This document shows, in pieces, positions 1 to 11,100 of a stretch of 64,000 nt of DNA (the stretch's first letter is position 1; the number at the start of each line of letters is the position of its first letter). Under the pieces are notes generated by a model that made no database searches, was not told the DNA's origin, and worked only from the letters and a program-made list of their open reading frames with translations. The translations under genes and the position numbers were made by a program. The stretch spans positions 62,001 to 126,000 of the forward strand of contig ML976667.1 of assembly GCA_010015655.1 (NCBI GenBank). Direction: 5' to 3'. The stretch is from Bimuria novae-zelandiae CBS 107.79. Taxonomy: Eukaryota; Ascomycota; Dothideomycetes; Pleosporales; Didymosphaeriaceae.

Positions 1-420
1 AAGCCCATATTAACAAGTGTCTTCTTTAAGTGTTTGTGCCACAGTGCTAGAGCATCCTTGAGCCCATATAGTGCTCGGCGTAATCGCATCATATTGCCTA
101 GCCTGTCTTGGAACCCATCTGGAGTCCAGACATAACAAAGTCGGGCCAGGTACACATTGAGAAAAGCATTCTTGACGTCGTACTGGTAGGCAAGGAGCCC
201 AAAGGCGCACATGATAGCGATGAGGAAGCGGAGCGTTCGAGCCGCGAGGGTAGCTGCGTAGGTATCATCCCAAGTCGTCTGGAGATCTCCTCTCACGACT
301 AGGCGAGCCTTATAGCTAGTCAAGTAGCCATCAGCATCAAGCTTGTACGTGAAAACCCACATTAGTGGCAGAGTCTCAGCATCTGGGTGCTCCTTCACAT
401 TATCTTTCACCCTCTTAAAT
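1..420 (-). pseudogene. Copia-1 reverse transcriptase, N-terminal half
   Basis: Reading leftwards, the segments PLMWVFTYKLDADGYL, YKARLVVRGDLQ, YQYDVKNAFLN, YVWTPDGFQD and RALYGLKDALALWHKHL follow in order between about 365 and 1. These are conserved copia RT blocks, including the first catalytic aspartate (YDVKNAF). The YVDD block and RNase H are off the left edge. The piece is only lightly mutated compared with the rest of the element. Confidence 0.88.
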
Positions 421-1085
421 ACACCTTTGTGGAGCTGCTCCTTAATTTCCTTGTCCGCAGCAGCGAACCACTTATTAGTATTAGGGCAGGATTTAACCTT
501 AACCTAGTTCTTTAGTGGCGGCGGAAGCTAATCACGGTGAACCTTCCACTCTTCCTTTAGGGGCGGTTGCACGATTGCCGTAGCAAATGTTTGCTAGTAT
601 AGAGACGCGTGCGTACTAAAGTGGTCTCCAGGCGTATCGTCTTCTTTACCACCTCCCCGGCGACGGGACCCTAGAACAATATTATCTGCAGCAATACTAG
701 GGTTTGTTCGTCTTGGAGCATTGTTCTGGCGGCGGTTTGGCGCAGTATCTCCAGGAGCAATCTCTCTCTAGCCTTTCGGTTAAGTACGTGTTGAGGCTAA
801 TCAATCCGGAGTAATCGGTGCTGGCGTTTCTTAAGGTGTAGGTAGTCCTTTAGCAGCTTCCTGCTAAATTTGCACTTTAGCCTTATCCTACTTAATAGCC
901 TCTACTTAAATTTGTACTTTAGCCTTATCCTGCTTAATAGCCTCTTCTTCTTTAGCAGCATCCTTAACTATTAGTTAACAAAGTGTTATATTACGATAGA
1001 TCTGCTTAATAACAAGGTCTTCTTCCTTGTCTAATAAGTTAATATTAAGGATAGTAACCACATGTCGTTCCTCCTCAGTCAAAAG

Positions 1086-2460
1086 CTAAGATTCCAGCGG
1101 AGAGTACCATTGCTGTAGGAAAACGACGTCTCGGGTTCGAACAACCCTATCGCTTCCTGGGACCCAGATGCGAAAGATGTTTGTTCCTTCGTATCCAACC
1201 AGCCATCCAGTGATTGCTCGCGATTCAAGCTTATTACCTTTAGCTACTTTCGTATCTCGAAATAGAGCCTTCGCTCCGATAACGTCTACGTGCGCTAGAG
1301 ATGGCTTTACCTTGCGCATAACTTTATAGGGCGTCTTCTAATTAGTAGCTTCTGTTAGTAATTAATTAAGCATGTACATGGCCGTCAGGCATAGCTCGTT
1401 TGTTAGTGTCTTAGGCAAATGTGCTGCAATTCGCAGGGTCCTAGCTATTATAATAATGAGATTGCCAGCCTTCTTAGTGAGGCTAGTTATTTCTTCCGCT
1501 CTAATAGCACGAGGCTTAACTGCGATGCCCAGGTCTTTAAAGATATCTTATAGATTAGTAAAACCCTTTTTATTGTTATAATAAATGTATACAATAATGG
1601 CGTTAAATTAGGTATGTATCTTTACTAGCATTTGTCGAACATTGCGTGTAAGGGTGGCTTTCGTCTTATCACGAAGAGTCTTCCCTAAATAGTATCTGCT
1701 ATGTTAACACACAGCGTGTAATAGCTATTTATCCCTATTGTAGCAAGCTTTACTAGTCTTTCTAAGCTATATAAGGTTAATGCTAATTTATTTAAAGGGC
1801 TAGGTTGCAGGCTCGCGTTAAGGGCGTTGACTAATAATCTTTAAGAGCTTAGAGGTAATACACTCCTCGCACTCCTTCTACAGCGGAGCTCTAGGCCTAG
1901 TAGCAAGCTTAATGCCATCTACTGCCTGCTCTAGGTGTTTAATCGCGTGTTGCCCTACGTGAGCTAGCATCTGATGCGCTTCTGCAGGTGTAACTTGTAG
2001 AGGCTTTCGCTCCACATGGCTTGGCTTGGCTGACTTTAACTAAATCGTAAATGTGTATAACTCTAATGCGTTCGGACGTGTTACCTTATTAGAGTCTATA
2101 ACCTAATAGCTACCCTGCTTATTAAGTGTGTAGAATATGTCTATTAGAGCGCTCCTTAGATAGAGATAGCTACGTCCTGAGTTAAACTTAATACTAACTA
2201 ATTAACAGCGAGATAGTGACACTACTAACATAAAGAACGTAGGGATAAGTGCTACCTATATAATAGTTACTTAACATTCGCTAGTAGGAGTATTAACAAG
2301 CAACTTAATATTTCTTTATTTATGTATCTACAGGGCTTGCATGCCTACTAGCAGGATATTATCTAAGTGCCCGTCTTAGATCTTCTCTTAAGTCTTTGGT
2401 CGATGGTTCGTGACGTGAAGATTGGATCCTGGATCAAGAATCTACTTGTTAATTAATGGT
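1086..2460 (-). pseudogene. Copia-1 protease and integrase
   Basis: The aspartic protease motif ILDPGSNLHVTN lies at about 2407-2445. The integrase pre-domain AHQMLAHVGQHAIKHLEQ is at about 1925-1985. The integrase end, with LAHVDVIGAKALF, GWLVGYEGTN, FRIWVPGSD and VVRTRDVVF, is at 1086-1319, the longest stop-free piece (77 codons). This is the usual copia organisation, with a GW/LVGY-type C-terminal integrase segment. Stops in between are TAG/TAA. The catalytic DDE core (about 1350-1800) is too mutated for me to assign all three acids. Confidence 0.8.
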
Positions 2461-2719
2461 GGAGGCTGCTAAACAGTAGCTATACTAAGTAGAGTAATAA
2501 CCTAAGCTGCATTCTAGCTATCTTGCTATTATATAACTGCTCCTGTTAAGTTTTGCGCGTTTAATGGAGGATGTCTAGTGTCTAGTAAGAAATTATTCTT
2601 ATTAGTAGAATTTTTATTAGTAGTAGTTACTTTTTCGCTAGCTTTCTTCTTAGCTATAAATAGAGCTGCGCTTAGAGGGTTGCCTTTGCCCAATTTCCTC
2701 ACTCTATTAAACTCGGCTA

Positions 2720-3665
2720 AAACGGCTGGGTCGGATTTCTATTTAGCAGGTTAGAGAGAAGGCACTACATAGTAGCACTGCTTAAATAAGTGCTGTTCTC
2801 CGCAAATGCAGGTGACTGTACGTTTGGTGTTGGGGGCGGTATTCGGTCGGCCTAGAACCGCGTATGTTCCTAGTGCTAACGCAACAGGGTTCATAGTACG
2901 TCGAAAGCGTTAATAGTTCTCTACTAGTTCTACAGGACCTATATAAGGCGTTCTATTTATCTTAGCTCGCATAATCTCCTGAATTTCGTGCGTGACAAAG
3001 GACTTATTAATTCCCTTAATTACGCGGAGAAAGTCCTGCTATACGCGATAGTCCTAGACCTTAGGTAGCTTTAGTTTAATTATATCACGAAGGATAGTAA
3101 TATAGCTCTTGTACTAAGCATCTATTTTTTATTATTATAGAACCTTCTTATCTTATCGTACTACTTAAGCAACTTATACTTGCGCTCTACTACTAACATG
3201 TAGAATATTTTCTTAAGTTATATAAGCTATTTATACGGTGTTTTAGTATTCTTAATAACTAGGATATGCCTGCTGGCGATTATCCTTATAATTTCTTATA
3301 TTAAGTTATTAAGAGCGTTCTCCTTCTTTTGCTAGGCTGCTAGCTTTGTTGCGTAGAACCCATGCCAGAAGGTGTAGTCCTCTCGTTTAGGTCTTGTAAG
3401 TTCGTCAGGTTCAATATTATTGTCGCCCTAGACAATACTTAAATTCTCGTTAGGTGTGACCTTTTTAAATAAGCGTAGTAGCCGCTCCTTAGGTTTTTCA
3501 CCGTAGATCTTCTTGACAGTATCTACTGCCAAATCTAGGTTATAATAATCCTAGATCTTATATGCCTCAGCGGTCCTCTTTCGTAGAAAGATCCACTTCG
3601 ACCAATCGCTTAGCTTGTTAAGGATAATCGTTTCCTTAACGATTAGCTTGTCCTCCTTATTACTT
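2720..3665 (-). pseudogene. Copia-1 gag region
   Basis: Degenerate Gag frame reading leftwards from about 3665. Recognisable stretches include LNKLSDWSKWIFLRKR (about 3560-3630), which resembles the start of copia Gag (UBN2-type) proteins, where a W-x-x-W segment is usual. The frame has several TAG/TAA codons. The Cys-rich knuckle expected near 2800 is only weakly visible. Gag would form the particle and bind RNA; this copy cannot make an intact protein. The exact end with the protease is not resolved. Confidence 0.5.
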
Positions 3666-3684
3666 ATTATGGCAAACTAGAGCT

Positions 3685-3921
3685 TGTTAAGTTAATCTCC
3701 GTCGTAGAAAGCGTATGCGTAGTAAGTAAGTGAACTATAGTTAGATTAAGCGTAGGCCAGGCTTATAACTATAAGGGATAGGTAGGGTAGCAAGTAAGAA
3801 TAAGTAACTAAGTTAATTATAATAAGCTAAACAGAGAAACTGCTTAAGTAGCAGAATCATAATCAGCAACTAGTCTACATTAGGTTGGTGATATCATGTG
3901 ATATCGTATTCCACTCTAACA
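3685..3921 (-). repeat. 5' LTR of Copia-1 (boundaries estimated)
   Basis: On the minus strand it opens TGTTAGAGTGGAATACGATA and is taken to close at CTTAACA. Only one LTR of the pair is in the window, so the inner boundary rests on the terminal TG...CA rule alone. It contains the near-palindrome GATATCACATGATATC close to its start. The outer boundary is supported by gypsy RNase H sequence starting immediately outside it. Confidence 0.55.
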
Positions 3922-3960
3922 TAATTATAAACGTATTAGACTTCGCGATAGCTACTATAT
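3922..3960 (+). pseudogene. 39-base fragment of Gypsy IV RNase H
   Basis: This sliver between two insertions reads NVLDFAIAT and joins in frame, across the TATAT duplication, to the LLQ-type codons at 24834 onward. The family motif is DASDFAIGA; D to N, A to V and S to L are each single C:G to T:A changes. It is the only left-hand remnant of Gypsy IV in the window. Confidence 0.75.
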
Positions 3961-4340
3961 TGTTACAAACCAGAACAGGATGATGGGGGAATGGGCGCTT
4001 ATAAGGATAGGTGACCGAGGAACGGGTTAATAAGTGCGCCAAGGAGCTAACCTTAAGGTCACGTGACTACTTAGTTAATTAGTAGTACTAAGCAACTGAG
4101 CACGCGGATATATATACAGGATGGTTTCCTTTATTATGCTCCTTGTAGTTAACTTATATATCTTTTGTGCGAGTACGTTCTCCTATACAGACTAATAGTT
4201 ATCTTACTTTATTATAAGATTAAATTATCTAGCCTCGCGCTAAGTGTTGCATTAACTTATACTACTAAATAATCTATAAAGTACTACGATACCTTACCGC
4301 CCTAACCTAGATTAGAATAAGGTGTGAGAGCCTTATAACA
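3961..4340 (+). repeat. 5' LTR of Gypsy I
   Basis: 380 bases from TGTTACAAACCAG to GCCTTATAACA. It aligns along its length with the 3' LTR at 24403-24828; differences are mostly C/T and G/A transitions, with this copy carrying more T and A. A TATA-like stretch (GGATATATATACAGGA) is at about 4103-4120 and a CACGTGAC box at about 4059, plausible promoter elements of the LTR. Confidence 0.95.
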
Positions 4341-4361
4341 CTTTAACTACCCTATAGTATA

Positions 4362-5180
4362 ATGGCAGGACCTAGTTCGACCACTACAGCTCCGGCACCT
4401 AAGGAAAAGACCCTAAGAGAAATAGTTATTAAACAAGCGGCTTAAATAGCCTAGTTACAGGAAATCATTAACTAGATAAGCGAGAAGATAAGCTAATAGG
4501 AAAATGCGAAATATTAACTAAAGGTCCTAAAGCCCAAACCCTACTCTAGAAAGGGCCACCCAGGAACGTTCCTAACCTAGATAGAACTATTTATCCGCTA
4601 TAACCTAAGGAAGTTTAACACGGAATAAGATAAGATTCTAGTTACTTATATAAACATGCAAGACAAAGCAGCTGCATAGGCAAGACTAATAATTAATAAT
4701 TTCCTTAAGAATAGTAAAGTAGAGTATTATAATTTAGACGCTACTAAAGACGCTTTCGAGGACTAGGAATCCTTTTACAAGGCCGTGAAAGGAATATTTG
4801 GCACTATTAATAAAGGACATTAAGCCAAAATACGCCTCCAGCGTCTACGTTAGGAGAAATCGGCGGTACTCTATACGCTAGAGTTCAAACAGGTTATGGC
4901 AGAACTCGATAGATGGGGGGAAGCCCCACTCATAATCGCCTACTATAATAGACTAAAAGGATCAGTTAAAGACGAATTAGTCCACCAAGGAAAAGCAGAC
5001 GACCTAGAAGAACTTATTAATAATATAATTAAAGCAGATAATTGCCTGTATAAACGCAAGCTAGAAAAATAGCACGGTACTAGGCTACTTACTAGAAAAA
5101 AGAATCGATCTAGGCCCGCAGGAAGAGACCAGGACAAAGACGTTATTATAACTAATAAAGCCCAATAGTACAAAAAGAAA
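4362..5180 (+). pseudogene. Gypsy I gag, capsid part
   Basis: The ATG at 4362 opens MAGPSSTTTAPAPKEKTLRE, 21 bases after the LTR. The frame then shows typical gypsy capsid blocks: RKGHPGTFLT, GIFGTINKGH, EFKQVMAELDRWGEAPL, AYYNRLKGSVKDELVHQGK, and a charged tail KNRSRPAGRDQDKD. About ten in-frame TAG/TAA codons match CAG, CAA or TGG. The frame is lost near the A-rich stretch at 5170-5185, after which coding sense continues one base back, so there is a frame change by a small indel. The product would be the structural particle protein. Confidence 0.85.
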
Positions 5181-6340
5181 AATGGCAAGGGAAACAGCTA
5201 TACAGACTAAAGAAAAGTTACTAAGACAAGAACGGCATCTCGCAGGAAGAGCGAAAACAAAGGTTTAAGGATAAAGCCTGCCTCTAATATAGTAAATAAG
5301 GCTACTTCGCCAAAGACTACGATGGTCAGGAGACTAAGGTTAATACGACTAATCTCCTATAAGTGGCTATAACTACCCTTACGTTAGCAGAAGCTAACGA
5401 AGTGGATCTTACGCAGGAGATCTTAGAGTTAATAAAAGAGGAAGAGGAACGAAAGACCCTTCCTGAGTACTAGATCTTCCAAAGACTGGCCAACGACACC
5501 TGCTAGATGTGCAGTAGTACGCTACATCAATCATCTCAGTGTAAGGCGAAAGTGATCATCCAGGGGGCACACGCATGGGACGCCTACTGGCTAGCGGAGA
5601 AGTTATAGGGGCGCCCAAAGCAATACCTATGCCAGATCACGATATAGGAACGACATGAATACGCCAAGTGGTGGCAATGCACGCGCAAAGGATGCTAATA
5701 ACACTCTAAGGCTAGAGTTAAGGCCTCCTATTTCCTAGGAGGTTTAGAATACTATAGGCTAAAGCAGAGCTAGTGCAGCGTGCCTAACAACTACTATAAA
5801 CACTTTCTAGCCTATTAGGCTAAGCATTATAAATAGAATAGCTAGCACTAATATTTTAACATTACCTATAAGCTACACAAGTAGTAGAAGTTTAAAACAG
5901 GCTAGTTCCCTTAGGGCTTAGACCCCCGCGACACTAGCACGATAATAGGGAATACGTAGCTAGGAAGAGACGCAGACTACTTATTAATTAGGTAAGAATA
6001 ATATAACCTATAGTGCTTCGCACACCTAAGCCTGCAGGAAGAGGCAGCCTCCTTAGACAGCTGTCCAGGGCATAATGCATTAGCCCAGAACAAATGCCTT
6101 ACTCCAAATTGCCCACAACATGGGAATTAAGGAGTATACGAATCCGATAGGATTAGAGAGACTTACGCCTTGTATCGACAGTAATATAAGTGGCACCAAA
6201 TTAAGGAAGTCTCGAAGCTAGCACAGCTTAAAGGTTAGATCTAGGAGGTAGAGGCCTTATAAGGGGTCCAAAATAAGTCTAAAGACTTAAAAAACTAAAT
6301 TATTACTAGGCAACAAGCCACACTAGTAATAATATAATTA
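5180..6340 (+). pseudogene. Gypsy I zinc knuckle plus Cys/His-rich extension before pol
   Basis: One frame (codons starting at 5279 modulo 3) runs to about 6340 with only TAG/TAA stops. It opens with a mutated CCHC knuckle at 5279-5321 (C-x2-Y-x4-Y-x4-Y, with Cys/His changed to Tyr as RIP would do). About 350 further codons follow. They hold CQMC/CSST at about 5501-5520, WWQCTRKGC..H near 5671-5705, CPGH and CLTPNC-x2-H near 6063-6120, then a charged, Gln/Glu-rich helix-like tail. Two segments share C-x4-C-x2-H. Most gypsy Gag proteins end soon after the knuckle, so this is an extra, possibly zinc-binding, segment. I do not know its function. Confidence 0.7.
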
Positions 6341-6342
6341 TT

Positions 6343-7516
6343 ATGGCTTATTAAGTAGACACTTGCTAAGTTAAGAAGCGCTTAATTAAAGACATTACGG
6401 TGCATGGACATCATGTTATAGCACTAATTAACCTAGGGGCAGACGCGTGTCTAATTGCCCCACGAGTAGTCGAGAAATACAATATGCCATATTATAACAA
6501 AAGGATACCGCTGCAAATAGGACTCAAGGATAGAACCTAATTATAAGGATACAGTAATAGTTGGCTGCGCCTCGAGATAGCGCCGGTACAAGTCAACATT
6601 AAAGGCCTAGAAAGCCAATATGTTTTCACTATTACAGAGATAGGAGACATTAAAGCTATCGTAGGATACAAATAGCTGGAACAACATAATCCATAAATAG
6701 ACTAGATTAAACGAACGATCCTTCCCCGTAGGCCACTAGCGACAGCTTAGGAGAGCCCTAGTAAAAGGGAAACTCCACAAAAACCTCAAACAAGGAAGGA
6801 GAGCCAACTATCTAAAATATAAGAAATATTAGTATATAAGATAAATAAAATCTTAAAGCAACACTTAGGGCGGGTGCACTACATATAGGTCTAGGAGACT
6901 AAGATAGTCCTAGACAACCCTAGTCTGCTAGAAGAATATAAGGAATTCGTAGACCTGTTTAAGGAATACAACGAGACTGTCCTACCTAAACATAAAGAGT
7001 AGGATCATGAGATACTACTAGTAGAAGAAGCCAAGCTATGGCTAGAGCGCCTAAGGCCCCTTATATATAAATAAGAAAAAGAGTTAAAGGAGCTTATCCA
7101 GAAGAACCTGCGCTCTAGAAAATAGTAGCCTAGTTAGAGCCCTACGGCCTTCCCTATACTCTTTATTCGCAAGAAGGACGGCAGGCTACGACTCTATATA
7201 GATTATAGATAGTTAAACGCCATAACGATTAAGAATCGCTACCTATTACCACTAATAACGGAGCTTATAGATAGACTCCAAGGAGCTAAATGCTTCACGA
7301 AATTCAATATCTAGAATAGATTCTATAGGATTCGAATTGCGAAAGGGTACGAGTGGAAAACGGCTTTCCGCACGCGATACGGCCTTTTCGAGTATATAGT
7401 TATGCCTATAGGGCTGACCAACGCACCAGCAACTTTCCAGGAGTTAATAAATTAAGTACTATATAAATACTTAGACGTATTTTACACGGCGTACCTCGAC
7501 AACATCCTGATATATT
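6343..7516 (+). pseudogene. Gypsy I pol, protease and reverse transcriptase (left part)
   Basis: The ATG at 6343 starts a frame with the retropepsin-like block ALINLGADACLIAP near 6420-6460 (family motif D-S-G; here N-L-G, an inactivating change). RT follows: [74 protein letters not shown] and YLDNILIY at about 7490-7516. The catalytic YxDD pair reads DN. The frame stops at the Copia-2 insertion and resumes at 12780. TAG/TAA stops are frequent. Confidence 0.9.
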
Positions 7517-7623
7517 TGTTGAAGCAGGTGCTTCCCGGCATACGGAAGGAGCACGCTAGCCTATATAGGCGGCTTCTCCGCCTACATAGTTAATAACTCT
7601 TACACTCAACTTCAGTTCTAATA
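7517..7623 (+). repeat. 5' LTR of Copia-2
   Basis: 107 bases beginning TGTTGAAGCAGG. It matches 12668-12774 except for transitions. It contains a stem-loop at 7561-7589: CTATATAGGCGG and CCGCCTACATAG around a five-base loop, with one mismatch that a G to A change explains. LTRs this short are near the lower limit for copia elements. Confidence 0.93.
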
Positions 7624-8116
7624 GATTATAAGCCCGGCGCTCCGCTGCCTTTATTAAGCATACACTTTACGCTCTACCTAACTAGCCCGCTATACAGCTG
7701 CAACGCCTGCCGCCCAGCTAACCCACTACGTTACTAGCTTACCCACCACACCGCTATTTACAGCTGCAAGAACCGTCACACCTACGCCAAAAGGCTTCTA
7801 CCAGTTCCACTGCTGCTGCACCTGCAACCCCCACTACGCTCTATAGCCACTGGCGGAACCACTACAATTAATAACACGCTCTACACAGCTACATCAGCCG
7901 CACGACCGCCGCTACGCTCATCGCCACTAGCAGGCTAGTCTACTACCGCTACACTACACCGCTACTATTATTGCCCAGCCGCCCAGCTGCCCGCTGCGTC
8001 ACTAGCTAATAAAAGCCTAAGTAATTACCTGCTGCTTTCGCTACCCTCAGCGGTTCCAACTACATACAGATTTCCTCTCACCTTGGTCTTTATCAAGGAC
8101 CTTACTACTACCGACC
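7624..8116 (+). other. Copia-2 leader, pyrimidine-rich, no gene
   Basis: 493 bases between the 5' LTR and the gag ATG. The stretch is strongly C-rich and G-poor on the plus strand, with many CCGC, CTGC and CTAC words. No conserved protein is recognisable, and long open frames here are explained by the composition. A primer-binding site should sit at the start, but I could not match it to a tRNA end. Confidence 0.6.
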
Positions 8117-11100
8117 ATGTCGACCTTCCAGTTTAAACTGGACCTAGGGTCCCTACCTAAGCTTGGATCCCGCGGCGAGAACTTCGCGGAATACTAGTTA
8201 GCCTAGACTGTCGCCTTCTAATACGCAGGGCTATAACTAATTATCTCTAAGAAGAAGCCGCGACTGGCCGCACTAGCTAATAGCGCTAACACTATTGCTA
8301 TTAACGCTTAGGATACTAATAATACTAAAACTTTTATTATAATACTCTTATTAGTGCATAATAACTTTACCTAATAGGTTACTAACTACAAGACATCGCC
8401 TACAGCGTAGGACTACCTTACAAGTTGCTTTAACCACGACACTAGCTAGTCATCTATCCTCCTCTTTCGCAGTCTCACGAACCTATAATATTATAATAGC
8501 AACGACCTGCGCCTCTACCTAGACAAGTTTTACTAGCGTTGGACACGCATCTCTAAGCGTTATGTGTTATTTATATAGCCCGTGGCGGTTGCCATAAGGG
8601 CTATATTTAATAACGATAATATTAAGGGCTTCTTCTTTCTGGCTACCCTGCCAGATACGATAGATAATGTAATTAATAACCTAGCCACCCGCCAGCTCAC
8701 TGCGTTCCAGGATATTAAACCTAAGATACTAGATATTAGTAAAAAACATAGTTTAGATACTATTAACTTATCCACGGCGTACGCAGCGCGATAAACCACT
8801 ACCCGCTTAGTACGCGGTAGAAAGTCTTTCTTAACTAAACCTTTTACTACTACTACTAATAAGTGTACCTGGTGCTAGAAACACGAACTTACGTTTATTA
8901 GCCACGTGTACACTAACTGCGAGAGGCTCCGTAAGCACAAGAAATAATAATAGTAGAAAAAGAATACACTGCCAAAAGGCAAGACATCTGGTAGTAAACA
9001 ATAGAAAGGTAATTTAGCTAAGGCTGTCAAATTCACTAGCGACTTAGAAGATAATAGTAATAAAGTACACGCTTTTACCACCTGCTTAATTATTAACTTA
9101 ATTACACCTTCCTCCTTACTAAAGCTATTAAAGATATTAGTAAACACTAATAGTAAACGCGTTCGCGCTGCTAACGACGTAAGTATCTACACTATTTTTA
9201 TTTATTAACCTTCTAACGTTCTTATTTCTTAGCTATTTAATACCGGCGCTTTAAGACACATATCTAGCTATATTAATAATTTCTTAACGCTTTTACTAGG
9301 GCGCAGGATAATTACAATCGCTAGCGGACTTAAGCTACCTATTTATAACGTTAGAATAGTCTGTCTGCGTTATTAACTACCTAATAGCTTTGTAAAGATC
9401 GTAGAACTAACTAACGCGCTTTACTCTAGTGAACTTTGCCAGATCTGCCTATTTTCCTAGGCATACGTTTGCAACCGTTATAAGTTAAGTGCTATTAAGA
9501 ATAACCTGTACTTAACCTGTAAAGGTAAGTAGGTCCTGTAGGCCCGTTATATTAATAGCATAATATAGATCTAAACCGACCCGCTAGTTATTGCACCTAT
9601 AACGGGGCTAACTATGCTTAAATTATTATTAATAGTTCTATTAAAGAGCGTTTTTTAGCAGACTGTCCTTACTAAGGACCTTAATAAGACTACTATTAAC
9701 ACGCCGCCTACTATCAAACTAGTGGCTTACTTTACGTCTTATAACGAGTTCTACCACGCTGTTAGACACCGTTTAATACGCAACTTAGCCTATCTATACT
9801 ATAATAGTAATATTATACCTGCTATACTAGAAGGCTTTTAGTGTAAGACGTGTATTATCTTAAAATTAAAGCACTACTAACTAGTCCACAACGCGGCGGC
9901 TCGCGCACAACCCACGAAGCCTTTAGAAGTTATTCACACTAATCTCTTAGGTAAGTTCTCCCAAAAGAGCCTTGGCGGCGCGCGCTACTACATCTCCTTC
10001 GTGGACAACTATACCCGCCATGCCTGGGTCCGTTTCCTTGCGAAGAAGGCCGACGCCGCATAGGTAGTTATAAACTTTATCTAATATACCCGCAACTAAT
10101 ACAGTACTATAGTCCGCCACTTTAAGTTAGATAATAGCAGTAAGTATATGTCGTCTACTCTTTAAAAGTACTTTCGAGAGAATAGTATAGAACATTACAC
10201 TATTCCACTATATGCACACGAGCTTAACAGTATAGCTAAACGCTTTAATTAGACTATTACGCAAATGGCTCGCTCTATATTAGATACTAACACACACCTA
10301 TTCTTATAGGCTAAAGCTATTACTATGGCCTGCTTCCTAACTAACGTCACGCCGTATGCGGCACTATTAGATAAGCTAAACTAAATACCCTATAAGTAAT
10401 TGTTTAACCGTAAACCCTTAGTTAAGCACCTACGACCTTTTGGCATTAAGGCTTACGTTTACATATCTAAGAAGGCTAAAAAACCTAGTACTAAGCTCCT
10501 TAATCGCGTAGAAGTAGGCATCTTTATTAGCTATAGCTAAGATATGAAAACCGCCCGCGTCTACGTACCTAACTAACATGTTATAATTAAATTACGCGAC
10601 GTCTAGTATTAAACCTTCGCTAAATAGAAGGCACTACTATACTTTACGCTAATAACTAATAATAAAAAATATTTTTTGGCTCCCACGCCGACGCCTGTCC
10701 TAACTAGTAAACACGACGATCGCCAACTCGAGCATAACTTGGCGGGCGTGGAGGACTAGACTTCGTTTACGACACCCCGTCGACGGACAGCGTCTAATAT
10801 GGCACCACCTCCGCCGCCTGGGACTAGGTTAACGGCACTAGTTTGACCTGCTACTATACACTCGCGCGGTGGAGGCTCCGCCCCCTTTTAAACACGCGAT
10901 AATACACCCGCGCCTAACACCTCTACTATAATTACTTGCTCTAGGCAAACTGTTAAGCCTTTACTTAAGGCTCGAGAAGCTTAGAATAACAGCGCACTAG
11001 TTACTAATTTCCTAGCACTAATCCTACTTGCCCCGCTAGATAACTTGTTAGCGGGATATATAATGGCTTGTGCTGCTCTCGCCACTGGCGATAACATCCC

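Larger units (their letters stand above)
1..3921 (-). mobile_element. Copia-1, Ty1/copia retrotransposon, cut by the window edge
   Basis: Minus-strand Ty1/copia element whose 5' LTR lies at the right (3685-3921) and whose RNase H and 3' LTR lie beyond position 1. Reading leftwards the order is gag, protease, integrase, reverse transcriptase, the copia order. The right end abuts a 39-base fragment of a gypsy RNase H (3922-3960), so the element sits inside Gypsy IV. Its flanking duplication cannot be tested because the left end is outside the window. Reading frames contain many TAG/TAA stops of RIP type. It belongs to the same clade as Copia-3: both share the motif order DPGSN, GWLVGY/GHLVGY and YDV-NAFLN. 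Confidence 0.85.

Noticed and set aside
5168..5190. A-rich stretch at the gag frame change as a programmed -1 frameshift site
   Set aside because: No canonical slippery heptamer is in phase, and the element is a pseudogene, so an ordinary indel is the simpler reading.
8560..9147. Hydrophobic minus-strand frames of 79-90 codons
   Set aside because: They are complementary to the Copia-2 gag frame, which has family motifs; the hydrophobicity follows from its Lys/Asn-rich codons.
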